Counted from the stretch's first letter, positions 11,295 to 23,224 are shown. The stretch: 64,000 nt of DNA from Epiperipatus broadwayi (GCA_028023455.1 JAQFVV010006309.1:3575482-3639481), one strand, 5' to 3'. Numbers and translations: made by a program. The notes: a model not told the origin generated them from the letters alone.

Positions 11295-12006
11295 TTGTAA
11301 CAATATCCCACATTATGGCTGAATTGTGAGGGAATGGGAAATCATCATCATCCCCAAATAAACAAAATATATAATTAAATATAAAAGAAATGATAATGAA
11401 TATAATGAGCATGAGAGATCAGTAAAGAACTAATTATAAGTTTACCCAGCATTACAGAGAATAATAATAATAATCATTCATCATCATGAATGATCAACAA
11501 TAAAAAAAATCAACAGTCAACCTTGTGACTGGACTTGAAATGAGTCTATTATAAACTAGGATAATTATTTAGTCACTGTCAAACTTAGAGCAGCAATACA
11601 ACATTGATTTTAACATATATGTGTCTACATTACACACATCTATATAAGCATATGGGTGTAATGTAGACACATATATGTTAAAATCAATCATCATTTATGT
11701 GTTGTATTGTTGCTATAAGTTTGACAGTGGCAAAATAATTAGCCTGGTCTATAGTAGCCCAATTTCAAATCCAGTCACAAGGTTGACTGTTGATTGTGTT
11801 TATTGCTGATCATTAATGATGATGAATTATTATTATTATTTTCTGTAATGCTGGGTGAACTTATAATTAGTTATTTACTGATTTCTCATGCTCATTACAT
11901 TCACTATCATTCTTTTTATATTTAATTTTATATTTTGTTTATTTGAGGATGATGATGGTTTCCCATCTTCTCATACTTCAGCCTAAAAGTGGGGTACTGT
12001 TACAAT
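11295..12006. mobile_element. Foldback element with ~340 bp inverted arms
   Basis: Almost the whole 712 bp folds on itself. The left arm (11295-11635) and right arm (11656-12006) are imperfect inverted copies. Shared blocks include aaatcatcatcatcc (accatcatcatcct in the other arm), atgagcatgaga, taattataagtt, cccagcattacag, caacagtcaaccttgtgactgga and actgtcaaactta. The innermost 32 bp (11604-11635 against 11656-11687) pair perfectly around a 20-base loop. The right arm has a 12-bp insertion just outside the perfect stem. There is no coding capacity. Long inverted arms with almost no spacer are the hallmark of foldback transposons or large MITEs. An inverted duplication during repair is the alternative. 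Confidence 0.85.
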
Positions 12007-12140
12007 ATGGAGAACTGAAATTAACATTTTCTAAAAATTTCTCTATCTTTTAACTATAAAAATGTTTTTTATAGTATGTATAGAATGTAAATATATTTGA
12101 GTGAAGATCTTTTCAACTGCCATATATAAATAATATACAA

Positions 12141-12767
12141 ACTTATGTCTAACTGTGAAGCAAAAAAAAAGAGTCTGTCTTTGCCTATAGTCCAAGAACT
12201 TATATGAAAGGTGCTTTTAGACAATGATAACTGTTAATATGATTCATTACAAAAATGTGAACAGTATCACCCTGAAATTGGCTCAAAATAATATCGCCAG
12301 GCCTAATCATTAAGTATTCGTGGTTTAATAACTTTGTGAATAACTAACATTATTATTATTATTTATTATTAGAAATTTACAGAATGAAATGTTATAGAAT
12401 TATATTAAAAATTAAAATCTCTACCAGTAACTATATATAAATGATATTTATATTCCCACACAGACTCTTTGTCTACAGTGTGAGGGTGAAATTTCATTCA
12501 TTATAGAATTAGTTCAATTTAATATTCCCAAGGTAGAATCACCACATACTCATTCTTAATAACCTTGGAAATAACCAATGTTTTTGTTAATATATAATAT
12601 TAAAAAGTTTACAATGTAAAATATTGGAGTGAAAATCTCACCAATCACATTGTTTATACCTATAATGAATGAAATTTTATTCTCATAATTATCATTGTCT
12701 TTTATATAAATTCTTGGACTGCAGTTAAAGTAGGGCTCATTTGATCTTTTATTAGTTAGACATAAGT
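12141..12767. mobile_element. Element with ~90 bp terminal inverted repeats and internal repeats
   Basis: The left end (12141-12230) is repeated inverted at 12689-12767. Matching blocks are acttatgtctaact, agtccaagaa, tatat-aaa and gacaatgataa. The interior (about 12310-12430 and 12540-12650) carries a second, more diverged repeat in direct orientation (ttaataac, aataac, taatattaaaaa). It is non-coding. It starts about 135 bp after the preceding foldback element but shares no arm sequence with it, so it seems a separate family. Confidence 0.6.
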
Positions 12768-14379
12768 TCTGTAACAATTTAAATATATATTTATGATTGG
12801 AGTTTTTACTTCCAGTGTATTTACAAAAAGTTTTAGTTGTAAATTCTGTAATGTCATTTATTAAATATATAATTGCTGTTCCAATTTAATATATGCATTT
12901 ATAATCTACATTATCTCGGCCAATGCTTAAAATTAACTAATAGAATATCAGCAAACTGTAGTCAATGCATAATAAGTGGAAAGTTGGTTATGTACACTTA
13001 TGATTTAATATACATATATATATATGTGTGTGTTTAAAAAAAAAAGAAAAATCTTAAGAAATAAAGAAATCAATACCATTCCTTTTATTGAACACGTAAA
13101 ATGTACAAGTTAGCGCTGTTTACAGAAAATATAATGTTAAATTGAAAGCTATATATATACTGTATGGGTGTATACACATAGTTTTTGTGTAGTTATTTGA
13201 TATTAAAACTTGATGGAAGCAAGTATGTTGCAATCAGTAATAACAAGCACACATTTATGGAAAGAGACAAAATTTGCATTAATATATATTAGTGGATACA
13301 TGATTGTCAATAGGAAAAGATGAAAAGTTTTATCATCCATTTATTTTTATAATAAAAAGTCATTTACTTTCAAAATGTAATGGGGTTATTAATTTGCTAT
13401 TTTTTTTTCCATCTAATATATAGTACTTTGATAATGGTTTTATTTTAATTTATCAACTTTTATTAATTTTTTTTAAAATTTCTCTAAAATTGTATATTTT
13501 ATACTACCTTGAGGTTTAAAATAGTTTATTTCATTTTTAAAATATTGAAATTTCAGCTGCTAAAGATGTAGTTAATGGACAAGCTAATGCATTAAATAAA
13601 TGTAAAACTGTAATAAACTTTATACTTTATTTATTGCCACCAGCTCAGAGTAATAAATTGTTTCCTATTTCCAGCAAAGCTGAATCGAAAGACAATTTAT
13701 TACTGTGAAGTTCTAATTTTTTTCTAATTATTTTAGTTTTATTTTTACAGTAGCTAATCTTCTTAATAAAATCTTCTCTTGCCTTTTTTGTCTCATCAAA
13801 AGTTGGAGGGGGGAGGGAGGAAAATGCTTTTAAATCTGTCTATGTACATTAAATACACATTAAAATTGGATTTTTTAAAGTAAAAGATTGACAGAGCTTA
13901 TGTAAAACTAAAATCAATGGAAGTAATTGATTTTTCTTCTCCGTGTTGCTTTATGACATTATTCACACATTAAAAGTATTTACTGTTTTTGTTGATATTA
14001 TTACTGCCACAAATACTTTAGTTTAACACTTTATTGCGTTATTTTTCTATTTATAAACGAACTATCATTAAAGCAAATATCTCCTATGTTGTTTATATAA
14101 TATTAATACTATTAACTCTATCTACAGTAGTATAAAGTTAGCTTCTCTGTTTGAATCCTGGTAGAGTAATTACGCAATAAGTGATTGCTTTTCAGCGACA
14201 TCTTTAATGATCTCTTCCAACAATAATTATTAACAGTATTACTATTAGCATCTTTATAGGCAGAAACTATAATATATCGGAACGTTAGTTCTTAGTTTAT
14301 TTAAAATCACAAATATTTTTTATTATAAATAAAAAAATTGCAGAATCCCAAAATCAATAACATATATATATATATATTG
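12768..14379. other. AT-rich intronic stretch with minor hairpins
   Basis: No gene. Holds a short palindromic pair near 13650-13710 (agtaataaattgt and acaatttattact), a (TA/TG) run at 13012-13031, and a weak tRNA-like T-arm motif near 14146-14162 (tgtttgaatcctgg). Confidence 0.4.
14362..14377. repeat. (AT)n microsatellite
   Basis: Short alternating AT run immediately before the first recognisable unit of the decayed tandem-repeat field. Confidence 0.8.
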
Positions 14380-16700
14380 TAGCCGAATAAAAATGATGAC
14401 CATGGGAAATATAATCTGAATGAAAATATAGCCCAGTCGTTTATCACCATATATAACTGAGTAAAAATATGAGTCATACTGTATCCTTAGTCATAGTTTA
14501 ATTATTGATCACTCTTTACAACAGAATAAAAATATGAACCAAGGAAGAACAATTCTAATTTACTAATGCCTGTGAATTGTAGCATCATATGTCTATTAAT
14601 GAATAACACTCTAACACTTAATTCAATAAAACAATGACAATAGTCTTTGTTGTAACCGCATAAAAATCAAATAGCATCTAGAACGAATAGAAAATAAGCA
14701 AAATCATTATTTCAAACCCTAAAATATGAGCATTATTTGCAAGAATTAAAGATAGCCATAAAACTTAAAAACCATTGTCTTATAAGCAATTATCTATGTC
14801 GATTATATAAACCACTTATAATAAAATAGAAATAATAACCACAAGGGGTCTGAGTGTTCCATTCTCCGATTTTCAATGGTATGGATGGCTGAAGAATTGG
14901 AGGATGGAGAAGATTGAAGCTTGTCTATTAAAGTTTGAAGATTTGCTATCATAATATAAACTGAGCACTGATTGTATATACATGTGGGAGATGGTAATCT
15001 GGACCAAGTGATGATTGCTGGTTCAGCATGAAATACATTATTGGAGATCTTTTTCACATGTATGTGGTCATGTATATTGGTTGTATGAGATGGAGTGGAT
15101 AGCTGTAGGGATCTTAAAAGTTTGAGTCTAAAATACATTAAATTTAGGGTAGACAATATATATGTATTTAAATATTATATATATTGTAATAGATTGAAAA
15201 GTGTGATAAACTCTTATTTAATGCCACCGCAGATTTGGCTGTATTTGTAATGGATTGAAAATAAAGACAATGGAACAACACTGTCTTATAAATAGTAATA
15301 TGCCCCAGTTAAACAAGCCATTTCTAACAGAATGAAAATGATGACAAAGGATGAGGAAGATAAACCTTAGTATTCCTCATGAATTGAGACACAATTTATA
15401 ATAATATCAAAACATAAATTTTGACTGCTATTTATAACTAAATGAAAATGATTCATGAATGGATAAAAATAATAACTTTAATATGCCTTAGTGAAAACTT
15501 TAGTATAACTATGTAATATTAAATACGCTTAACGTATATAGTGAAATTAAATTCAACGATAATATTAATATTTCTTAAGGCTGAGCCCTTTCGGCTCTCC
15601 TCTTCTTCTCCTCCCCTTCTTAATAAATAATTATTATCTTTTTTTATTTCACTTTCCTATAATTTGTATTTAATTTCTCAATTATAAAAAAAAAAAAAAA
15701 AAAATTTAGTATAACTAGAAAATTTAAAACACTAATTGTAACAAAGTAAAGCATAATCCAATAGTTGATCACTAATTATAACTAAATAAAATGAAAATAA
15801 TGCTAATGAAAATAAAGACAATACCAATGAAGCAATAATATCTCAAAAACAGTGATATGGCCTTATTGGATAAACCAATTGAAATGTAATGAAACACTTA
15901 ATGATGATAAAAGGCTTTGTTAACTTACAAATTTATATATATTAATCTCTTCTTAATAAAATATTAAAATTTTCTTTTAAAACCTTATAAATTTACAACA
16001 TCAAATTACAATAGAATAAAAGGTTACACTACAAAATTATGATAAAATACAATACACAAGATTGATTATTCTATCATTGCTCAACATCTACACCAACTTA
16101 TAATAATATAAAATGAAAATCAACACTTCAAATAATTCATACAATTTATAATATCCAATCATGATGACAAAATAAATGAAAGATTATTATTTGACAATTA
16201 TACATATACTATTAACAAATCACAATGAATTATCTTTTAAATCAATAAAGCCAAGTTACAATTCTAAATTATAATTACCCTAATACGTGTAATATTAATA
16301 TTCTTATATAATGAAATGTCAACAACCAAGCTTAGTATTTTAATTAAATTTACAATGTAGACCAATGTGCTTTAAATTTAATCAAAATAAATCATTCTAT
16401 TTAATGGAATTCAAATACCAATTTCAATACAAGCTATTATCAATTTTATAATATAGTAAGTTTACCATATTTATAACTAAATACTAAATTATTATAACAT
16501 ATATCCAATAAATAATAGTTTAAAAAAATATGCAGGCATCCAATTATAATGGCCTTTGTTTATCCTAAATAATTATATTTGTATTTTATAAACTATCGAA
16601 CTAATTCAAATATAAATTTCTATCCTAAAATAATTGTTAAATATAACTAATAAAATAACTATGATAATTTTCTAATTACTTACTAAATATCTATCAATAC
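14380..16700. repeat. Decayed tandem-repeat (satellite-like) field
   Basis: A degenerate motif resembling tttataac-gaataaaaatgatgac recurs through the region. Clear instances begin near 14383, 14450, 14514, 14650, 14813, 15185, 15247, 15324, 15430, 15775 and 16005. Neighbouring spacings cluster around 62-77 bp or twice that, as expected of an old head-to-tail array now too diverged to be seen as simple repeats. A SINE-like element (14836-15140) interrupts it. No coding potential is seen. The right limit is uncertain because the motif fades into general AT-rich sequence. Confidence 0.45.
14836..15140 (+). mobile_element. SINE-like repeat, family A, copy 1
   Basis: Matches the other family A copies in this window in the same order: tgagtgttccatt, ttttcaatg-tatggatggctgaag, ggagaagattgaag, gatttgctatc, tataaactgagcactgatt, gtgggagat, atctggacca, gctggttcagcatgaaata, catgtatattggtt and gagatggagtggatag. 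The terminal tRNA-like B box (gttcaaatccc in other copies) is eroded to gagtctaaaa here. A chance open frame exists on the opposite strand and is not a gene. Confidence 0.8.
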
Positions 16701-17769
16701 TAAATTAATTAATTTGTTACAACATAAAAATGTTTACCTGGTTCAAAAGACAATATATTGGATTTACTATGAAGAAAATAATATATAATTGTACAAACAC
16801 TTACCAATCCAATTACTTAATTTTTGAATTATATTACAATTATTTATTATAAACGGTATGGTGTAAGTCAATACCTGACTATTATCTGTCAAAATTTTAT
16901 TAGCCAATAGGTTTGGGTTATTAATTGAATGACAACTAAAGAAAGTTTATTTATTTTAAGTGAATTTAAAATTTATTAACATTAAATATAAAAGTAAATG
17001 ACAAATAGACAATAAATTTTTGAAACATATATTCTAATTAAATATCATGAAATATATTCTCCTTTAAAATTAATATTAATAAGATAAGTGTTTATACATT
17101 AAAATTCACCTATATAATGTTATTTATGTGAAACGAAAAATGTTGTTGCACATAAACACTCTTTAAAATAAAAGAAAGTTAATCCTTTTATTTTACATAC
17201 ATATAAAAAAAACAATTGTTATATATAGAATTTGCAAAACAAACTCTTAACAAGCTTTGAGAATACCCTCAACCCCAGACCAGTTTCTGCATCTACAATT
17301 ATCTAGCTTAATATATATAGTAATCAGTTGTATTTATAAATATTATACAAGTACATACATAAAAAATACATATTAATATATGATCTGATCATCATCATTC
17401 TATATTACACTTCAAAGTAACATAATAGTTCCAATGTCTATTCTGTGAACTATAATTTGATGATATTTATTAATCCCAATAAAGTAAAAATATCATAAAC
17501 AGTTATCCAAAACAATATATATTTTGTAAATTCCAATATTTTCCAAATATTAAATTTTATCTTTAGTTTAGCAAGTATTTAACATTATAATGGCATAAAG
17601 AATGAACAGACACCAATCTCCAATTATAACAATAAGTCAGACAAATAAGGTGATTTAAATCCTCTGTTAAATTACTCCATTGATATTATAAAATTACATC
17701 TGCAGATGAAAACAATTCCTATATCCAATATTATGTTGTTAGCTTTTATATTCCATTATTAAAATCAAG
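16701..17769. other. AT-rich intronic stretch
   Basis: Extremely AT-rich with many short taat/tata words. I recognise no gene or element. The upstream (endonuclease) part expected for a full RTE element is absent, so the LINE that follows is 5'-truncated. Confidence 0.4.
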
Positions 17770-18906
17770 AGAACAAGCTGGTTTTAAAAGTGGTTTTAGA
17801 ACAGTAAATCATATCCATATACTGAGAGAAGTTATAGAAAGGGCAAATGAATATGAGTTGCCATTATGCTTTGGATTTGTAGATTATAAAAAGGCATTTG
17901 ATTCTATAAACATTTCTTCAGTGATTAAAGTATTGGATCATCAAGGTATAGATCCAGGATATTGTCATATTTTAAAGAATATTTATAAAAATGCAACAGC
18001 AACAATTAGATTACATACTAATACTAGGAAAGTCAACATTGAGAAGGGTATAAGATGGAGTGACTCCATATCTCCAAAACTTTTTTCAGCAGTGCTGCAA
18101 GAAATATTTTGTGGATTAAAATCGGAAGCTAAAAGAGTGAAAGTAAATGGAGGTTATTTAAGTCATTTAGATTTTGCAGATGATGTAGTTGTTTTTGCAA
18201 ATAATGCTTTAGAGCTGCAGGAAATGTTGCAGGAATCATCTGAGGAAAGTAGGACTAAAGATAAATGTTAAAAAGACTAAAGTAATGTTTAATGGATTTT
18301 CTCAAAATATGAAAATAGAGATTGATTATGATGAGTTAGAAGAAGTTAACAGTTACAAATACCTTGGTCAGATTATTAATATAGATGGAAACATAATGGA
18401 TGAAATTAATCATAGAATTAAACTTGGTTGGGGTGCTTTTGGTAGAAATAACTTGATACTAAAAGGGAATATGCCTATGTGTTTGAAAAGGAAGATTTTT
18501 AATAAATCTGTTTTGCCAGTTCTTACTTATGGATCTGAGACTTGGACACTTAATAGAAGAAAATACAGAGACTTCAGACCACTCAAAGAAGTATGGAGAG
18601 ATACATGTTGGGAGTAACAAGAAGAGATCGAAATGCAATATATAGGTAAGAGAACAAACAAGTGTTACTGACTTTATGGAAAAAATTAAAAGACTGGAGG
18701 TGGGCTGGCATATTGCTAGAAGAGATGATAATAGATGGACAATTGAAATCTTAAACTGGATTCCAAGAGATTGTAAAAGACCCAGAACAAGACCACATGT
18801 TAGATGGATGGATGAAATAAGAAAGTGTGGAGGCATGATGTGGAGAAGAGATGCTAGAGATTGGGGAAGATGGATTGAACTTGGAAACCATCCTGCAGTG
18901 GATTGA
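17770..18906 (+). pseudogene. RTE-clade reverse transcriptase fragment (frameshifted)
   Basis: The ORF2 RT of an RTE-like LINE copies element RNA into DNA at a nicked target. Motifs in order: QAGFKSGF-RTVNHI, FVDYKKAFDSI (RT block with the first catalytic Asp, about 17870), SISPKLF-AVL (about 18068), HLDFADDVVVF with intact FADD (about 18165-18195), YLGQIINIDGN, INHRIKLGW, TYGSETWTL, and the C-terminal ARRDDNRW and RPRTRPHVRWMDE. These lie in three successive frames: one shift before about 18240 and another after about 18590. It encodes no upstream apurinic-type endonuclease, so it is dead. Host annotations often mislabel such copies as craniofacial development protein 2-like. Confidence 0.85.
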
Positions 18907-18935
18907 TAATGGTTGATGATAATGATGATGATTAA
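17770..18935 (+). mobile_element. 5'-truncated RTE-type non-LTR retrotransposon
   Basis: A 5'-truncated LINE carrying part of the reverse transcriptase and the C-terminal domain. It ends in a short TGA/TGATAA-type tandem tail (gatgataatgatgatgatt, about 18914-18933), a 3' end style common in RTE elements, which usually lack poly(A). It sits in the same orientation as the FN3 gene, inside its intron, and is less decayed than the two antisense RTE relics further on. Confidence 0.85.
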
Positions 18936-21751
18936 AACATTTTGTTTCTAACAATATTTATTTTAATAGGGAAATATTAAGATGAACTTGAATGCTATGA
19001 ATTATATTTCTCATTCCTTTAATAAATTCTTGGTAATCCTATTCAGTTTTCCTGGACAAATATAAACCTTCTTACATTATCATTTTATGGTTAATAAGCA
19101 CATACTTTTAAAATAAATTAAAAAAAACTATATATAAGAACTCAGATTTGCTTCTATGGAAATCAGGATGTCAGAGTGAATTTAAATCATTCAGTCTTAT
19201 TTATAACCTCTTACAATTGACATCACCAAAACTAAGGTCACCCTCTTTATTCACTCTTATATCAAAACCATTCTGTGTTTTATGCATAAAGTTTCTTTTG
19301 CAATAATAATAAGATAAAAAATATATTTTATAATCATTACATATAACAAATAAACATAACAACAGGCACACCTAAGAGATTAAATATTCACTTGTATTGT
19401 TTATAATCTACTACTTATGAATGCAATAAATAAAATACATATAATAAAAAAGCAATAATAATTTTACCAAAGTCATAAACTTTATTATTTACATATGCAT
19501 TTTGAATAAATAAAATTAATCTATAATTTTATGTTGCAATAATAATAATGCATCTCTTGCTTTGATATTTCATTGTCATAACAATATATTTCAATGCTCC
19601 TAGGCTAATACATTATCTATTAAAACCAATTAAGAATAAAAAAATTTATACTTGACATTTCATCATATACTGGATTTACATCAAATTTCAGTTGGTACAA
19701 TATATATAGCCACAAAGTAATCATGCCCTCATGCAATTACATTCTACATCATCAAACTTGTCAGTCATGGAGATGATTAATTGATATAACTCAGAATTTT
19801 TTCTTAAATTTGCATAAGCATATAAAATATTCTTTTTCGTAGAGAAAAAAACTTATATTTTATGAATTCATTTATGAACATTTTTTTATATACATTTTTA
19901 AAATTTTTGACTTCTAGATCAAAATTAAATCCCCTTTAATTAGATTTGCTTAGTTTTAAAAGTCTTTATATATACAAAGTTTTTAAAATTTAGATTTATT
20001 TATATTAAAAATATATAACCTGAAATAAAATATTATACAACTTTAATAAGCAATTTAACAAGTAATGATAAATTTTTCACTGAAAATGTTTCAGATAGTA
20101 TAAACTTTAAATTTTTAAATTAAAAACTTGAATAAGTAGCTTCACTTATAAAATGGTGTTACTATATTGTAAAATATTTGTAATATAGTTTATTAAATTT
20201 GATGGGAATAGATTTTTGTTAAGTTTAATTTATTATCTTTGAAATAAATGTATTTTTTTTTCCAACTTTAAGTTGTGAATATAAATTTCTAATAATAATC
20301 AATGATTTATTCCTCAGTAATTTATAAGAATGACAACTTGGGTCATGATTCTTAGACCTTAAGTTTCAAAGTTTGGTATTCCATCCATTTACCAAACCAA
20401 GAATTGATGAATCTTTAAAAAATAATAATACAGCATCTTATACCAATATATAAATAATAGTAAATTAATAAATAAAAACTGGTTTATTTTTAAATGTTTC
20501 TAGTACAATAATTTTTGAAAAAATGTTTGTTATAGATGATAATAGATTATCTTTCTAAATGCAAGAATAGTTTCATGATCTCATCTGATGTTTGATTTAA
20601 ATGACTCTAATTAATAAAGCATTCATATTTCGTAACTATTTGAATAACTTAACTTACTTTTGAAGAACTGATTTGTTGTTTATGATAGTTGATAGTCCTA
20701 TAAAATATATCAATTCTTTGCAGAAAATTTATATCATCAATGAGAAAACTATTGTTCTTAAAATTTTATTACCAATCTTTAAAATTGATTATTTCAAAGT
20801 TCTCCGTATTATTTGTATTTGAATATCATTTCAAATAATGAGGTGTGTTTAACACTTTAATACATTTTATTTGTGTAAAAAATCAAAATGTTAGGTTAAT
20901 AATCATCTTTTTTATAAGTCATTGGTTTATTATGCATTGTTTGATTTCACAGCCATGTACTTCTTTAGGTTTCTTTGCAAAAATAATTAATTGAAATTCT
21001 GAATACAAAATTTATTGCTAAAATTTTAGCTATTAGTTTTTTGTAATTTTTTTCTCAGATTTCCTCAGAATGAAACTCAAGGTTTGGAAGTTAAAGATTA
21101 ATTGAAAACTTATTAAAGAGAAAAAAACCAAGATACAATGATACTATTGATGTGAGAAAATTTATTGCATGACCATTCAATTAAATGATAATAAAAAAGA
21201 ATAATCATAACAGGTGTGATGTAAGATCTTCAACCAAAATAATATTTAATCTTAAATTATCCATCTTGGATTTCTGCTACATCTTAGATCTTGTCTAAGA
21301 AATAATTTTAAAAAATTATAAAATTATAAAAATAGTGTACTAATGATAAAATGTGGAATGTATTAATAGGCTAGAAATAATATTCACATTTATTTTTTTT
21401 TTTTTTAAAAAAGGTTCGGATTCAAAATCTTAAATAGACTCTAATTGGGCATTAGAATAACAAAAATATTTTTAAAAGGGGATTGAAAATGTTTTTGTTA
21501 AAACTTGATCCAGAAATATATGTTTTTTTTTTTTGTTGTTGTTGTTGTTATTGTTGCTTTCTTTAACAAAATTATAGTTAAAAGATAGTTCTTGGTTAAT
21601 CTAAATTTTCTAATCTTATTAGATTTTCTTAAATTTGCAATTAAACGAACTTCAACGTAAGTATGAATTGAATAATTAATTTTATCATTTTAAAATATTT
21701 TTAAATTTTTATAAATTAAGTTTAATAAAATAAGATTATTATAGTCAAGCG
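18936..21751. other. AT-rich intronic stretch
   Basis: No exon, RNA gene or recognised element seen over 2.8 kb. It contains long T and A blocks (near 20251, 21394, 21520) and a short gttgttgttgttgttattgttg run at about 21535-21556. Confidence 0.4.
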
Positions 21752-21905
21752 GTGGTGGCCGAGTGGTCGGCACAGCCGCCTTACAAGCAGTTGTCCCGGG
21801 TTCGCGCGTTCACTTCCCGGCTGATGCTTTGACACATGAAAAAAAAAAAAGATGATTATATGTATCCTGTGCTGGTGCTTTTTTTTTAAAAAAATCTTAT
21901 TTTAT
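21752..21905 (+). mobile_element. tRNA-derived SINE, GC-rich head
   Basis: A GC-rich island in AT-rich intron. ggtggccgagtggtcgg is a good pol III A box with D-arm, cgccttacaagcag resembles an anticodon arm with TAC, and cccgggttcg, interrupted by about 8 bases, then ttcccgg resembles a broken T-arm/B box. The intact cloverleaf is not possible, so this is not a working tRNA gene. An A-rich run follows, then a short body (cctgtgctggtgc) and a T run. It ends about 35 bp before the acceptor of the second FN3 exon. Confidence 0.7.
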
Positions 21906-21940
21906 GTTAAAATTTAATTGAATTACTTGTTTTATTGTAG

Positions 21941-22076
21941 CATCATAGTGTGAATAGTCCTTACCTTCTGAAGAATTTGGAACCTGGAACAGAATATGTA
22001 GTGCACATAATTGCTGAGAACCAGTATGACATTAGCCACGATTCTGCCAAAATAATTTTTTCAACTCTACCAGAAG
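21941..22076 (+). CDS. Internal exon: C-terminal half of the fibronectin type III domain
   Basis: Follows the acceptor tttattgtag (AG at 21939-21940) in phase 0, matching the phase-0 donor of the exon at 3973-4130. It encodes YLLKNLEPGTEYVVHI with the canonical FN3 L-x-P-x-T-x-Y turn and strand F, then AENQYD for the conserved A-x-N, and ends FSTLPE before the donor gtaatg at 22077, phase 1. Together the exons give a domain of about 98 residues, normal for FN3. The outgoing phase-1 border and the trailing PEG suggest another module follows. I found no next exon in this window. The parent is likely a multi-domain surface or matrix protein. Its name cannot be set from one domain. Confidence 0.88.
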
Positions 22077-23224
22077 GTAATGCATTTTGAATTTGCTATT
22101 TAATATATACAGAAAAATAATGGCAAAATAATAATAATGCTGCAGTAATGTTGAAGTGATGGTGGGATGTATATAGCGTGTGTGTGTGTATATATATAAG
22201 TATATTGCAAATTTACTTATCAAGTACATATTTTTTATTCGTAACAGTCATTTTTCAATAAGTAATTAAATGATTATTAGACATTATTTCCTAAGTTTGA
22301 CGCCATTATATTTTATTTAACTTTAGGTATAGACTTTACATTTAATTTTTTTTTTTTTAAAATAGAAAGATAATACTACCTTTACCCTTTTTCTATTAGT
22401 GTTTCAATCTTAAATTTTATAGAAATATAATCAATATCACATATATTTAAAGCATATAATTGCACTGTTTGGGGGGGGGGGAGGTGACGATATGCCAATG
22501 GCTTACAAGATGAATTATGATTAACTATGTTTTTTTTATTTAGGTCAATCTCTGCATGGTTATTCAAAGATTATTCACCATTATTCTGAATTTATTGATT
22601 TACTCTGCAAACACATTTTTAGACTGCACTTATTTATAACAACCACTATTCTTAAATTAGAAATGATAATATTTTTGTTTGAGGATATACATATTAGACT
22701 TTTATTTAAAATAATCGATCTAATACTTCTGTTATTATAAAATATAAATCATGATATAACAATATGACTATTCCTTTGAGTTCTTATCCAGCTGTATAAA
22801 AATCGTTATTACACTACTAAGCGATAAACTCCGAACATTTCACTATATCGGCCAGGAACAATTAATCGAAAAACTGGTCAACTTGAACTTTATTTTAATA
22901 TATTTTATTTTTAAAAAATACAAAAGTATACATACTAAACTTAGTAAAACCAACACAAATGTGATTTCATTGTGCTTTTAGCTTTTTTCAATAATCAGAA
23001 AGTTCTGGTTTCTGCCTATTTTTCTAATTAACATTTTTTAAAATAGTTATTTAATAATAATAAACAAAACTAAATGTATCTTAAATATGCAAGCGCTAAT
23101 TAATAAGAGAGCAAAATTTACCATGAAATTTCACCATAGTTTTTCCCCTAAACAAGCCATTGGATTAATCCAGAAACCAAACAGTATTATTAATAATAGT
23201 GAGGTGATCAAAAAGGATCCATTT
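22077..23224. other. Start of the downstream intron
   Basis: Begins with donor gtaatg. Contains a gtgtgtgtgtatatata run (about 22180-22198), a run of ten G (about 22471-22480) and otherwise AT-rich sequence without gene. Confidence 0.45.

Noticed and set aside
14803-15156. 117-codon minus-strand open frame
   Set aside because: Lies within SINE-like family A, and its other copies do not keep the frame intact.
21752-21840. Functional tRNA gene near the second exon
   Set aside because: The T-arm is interrupted, the acceptor stem does not close, and an A-rich tail follows, so it is a tRNA-derived SINE.
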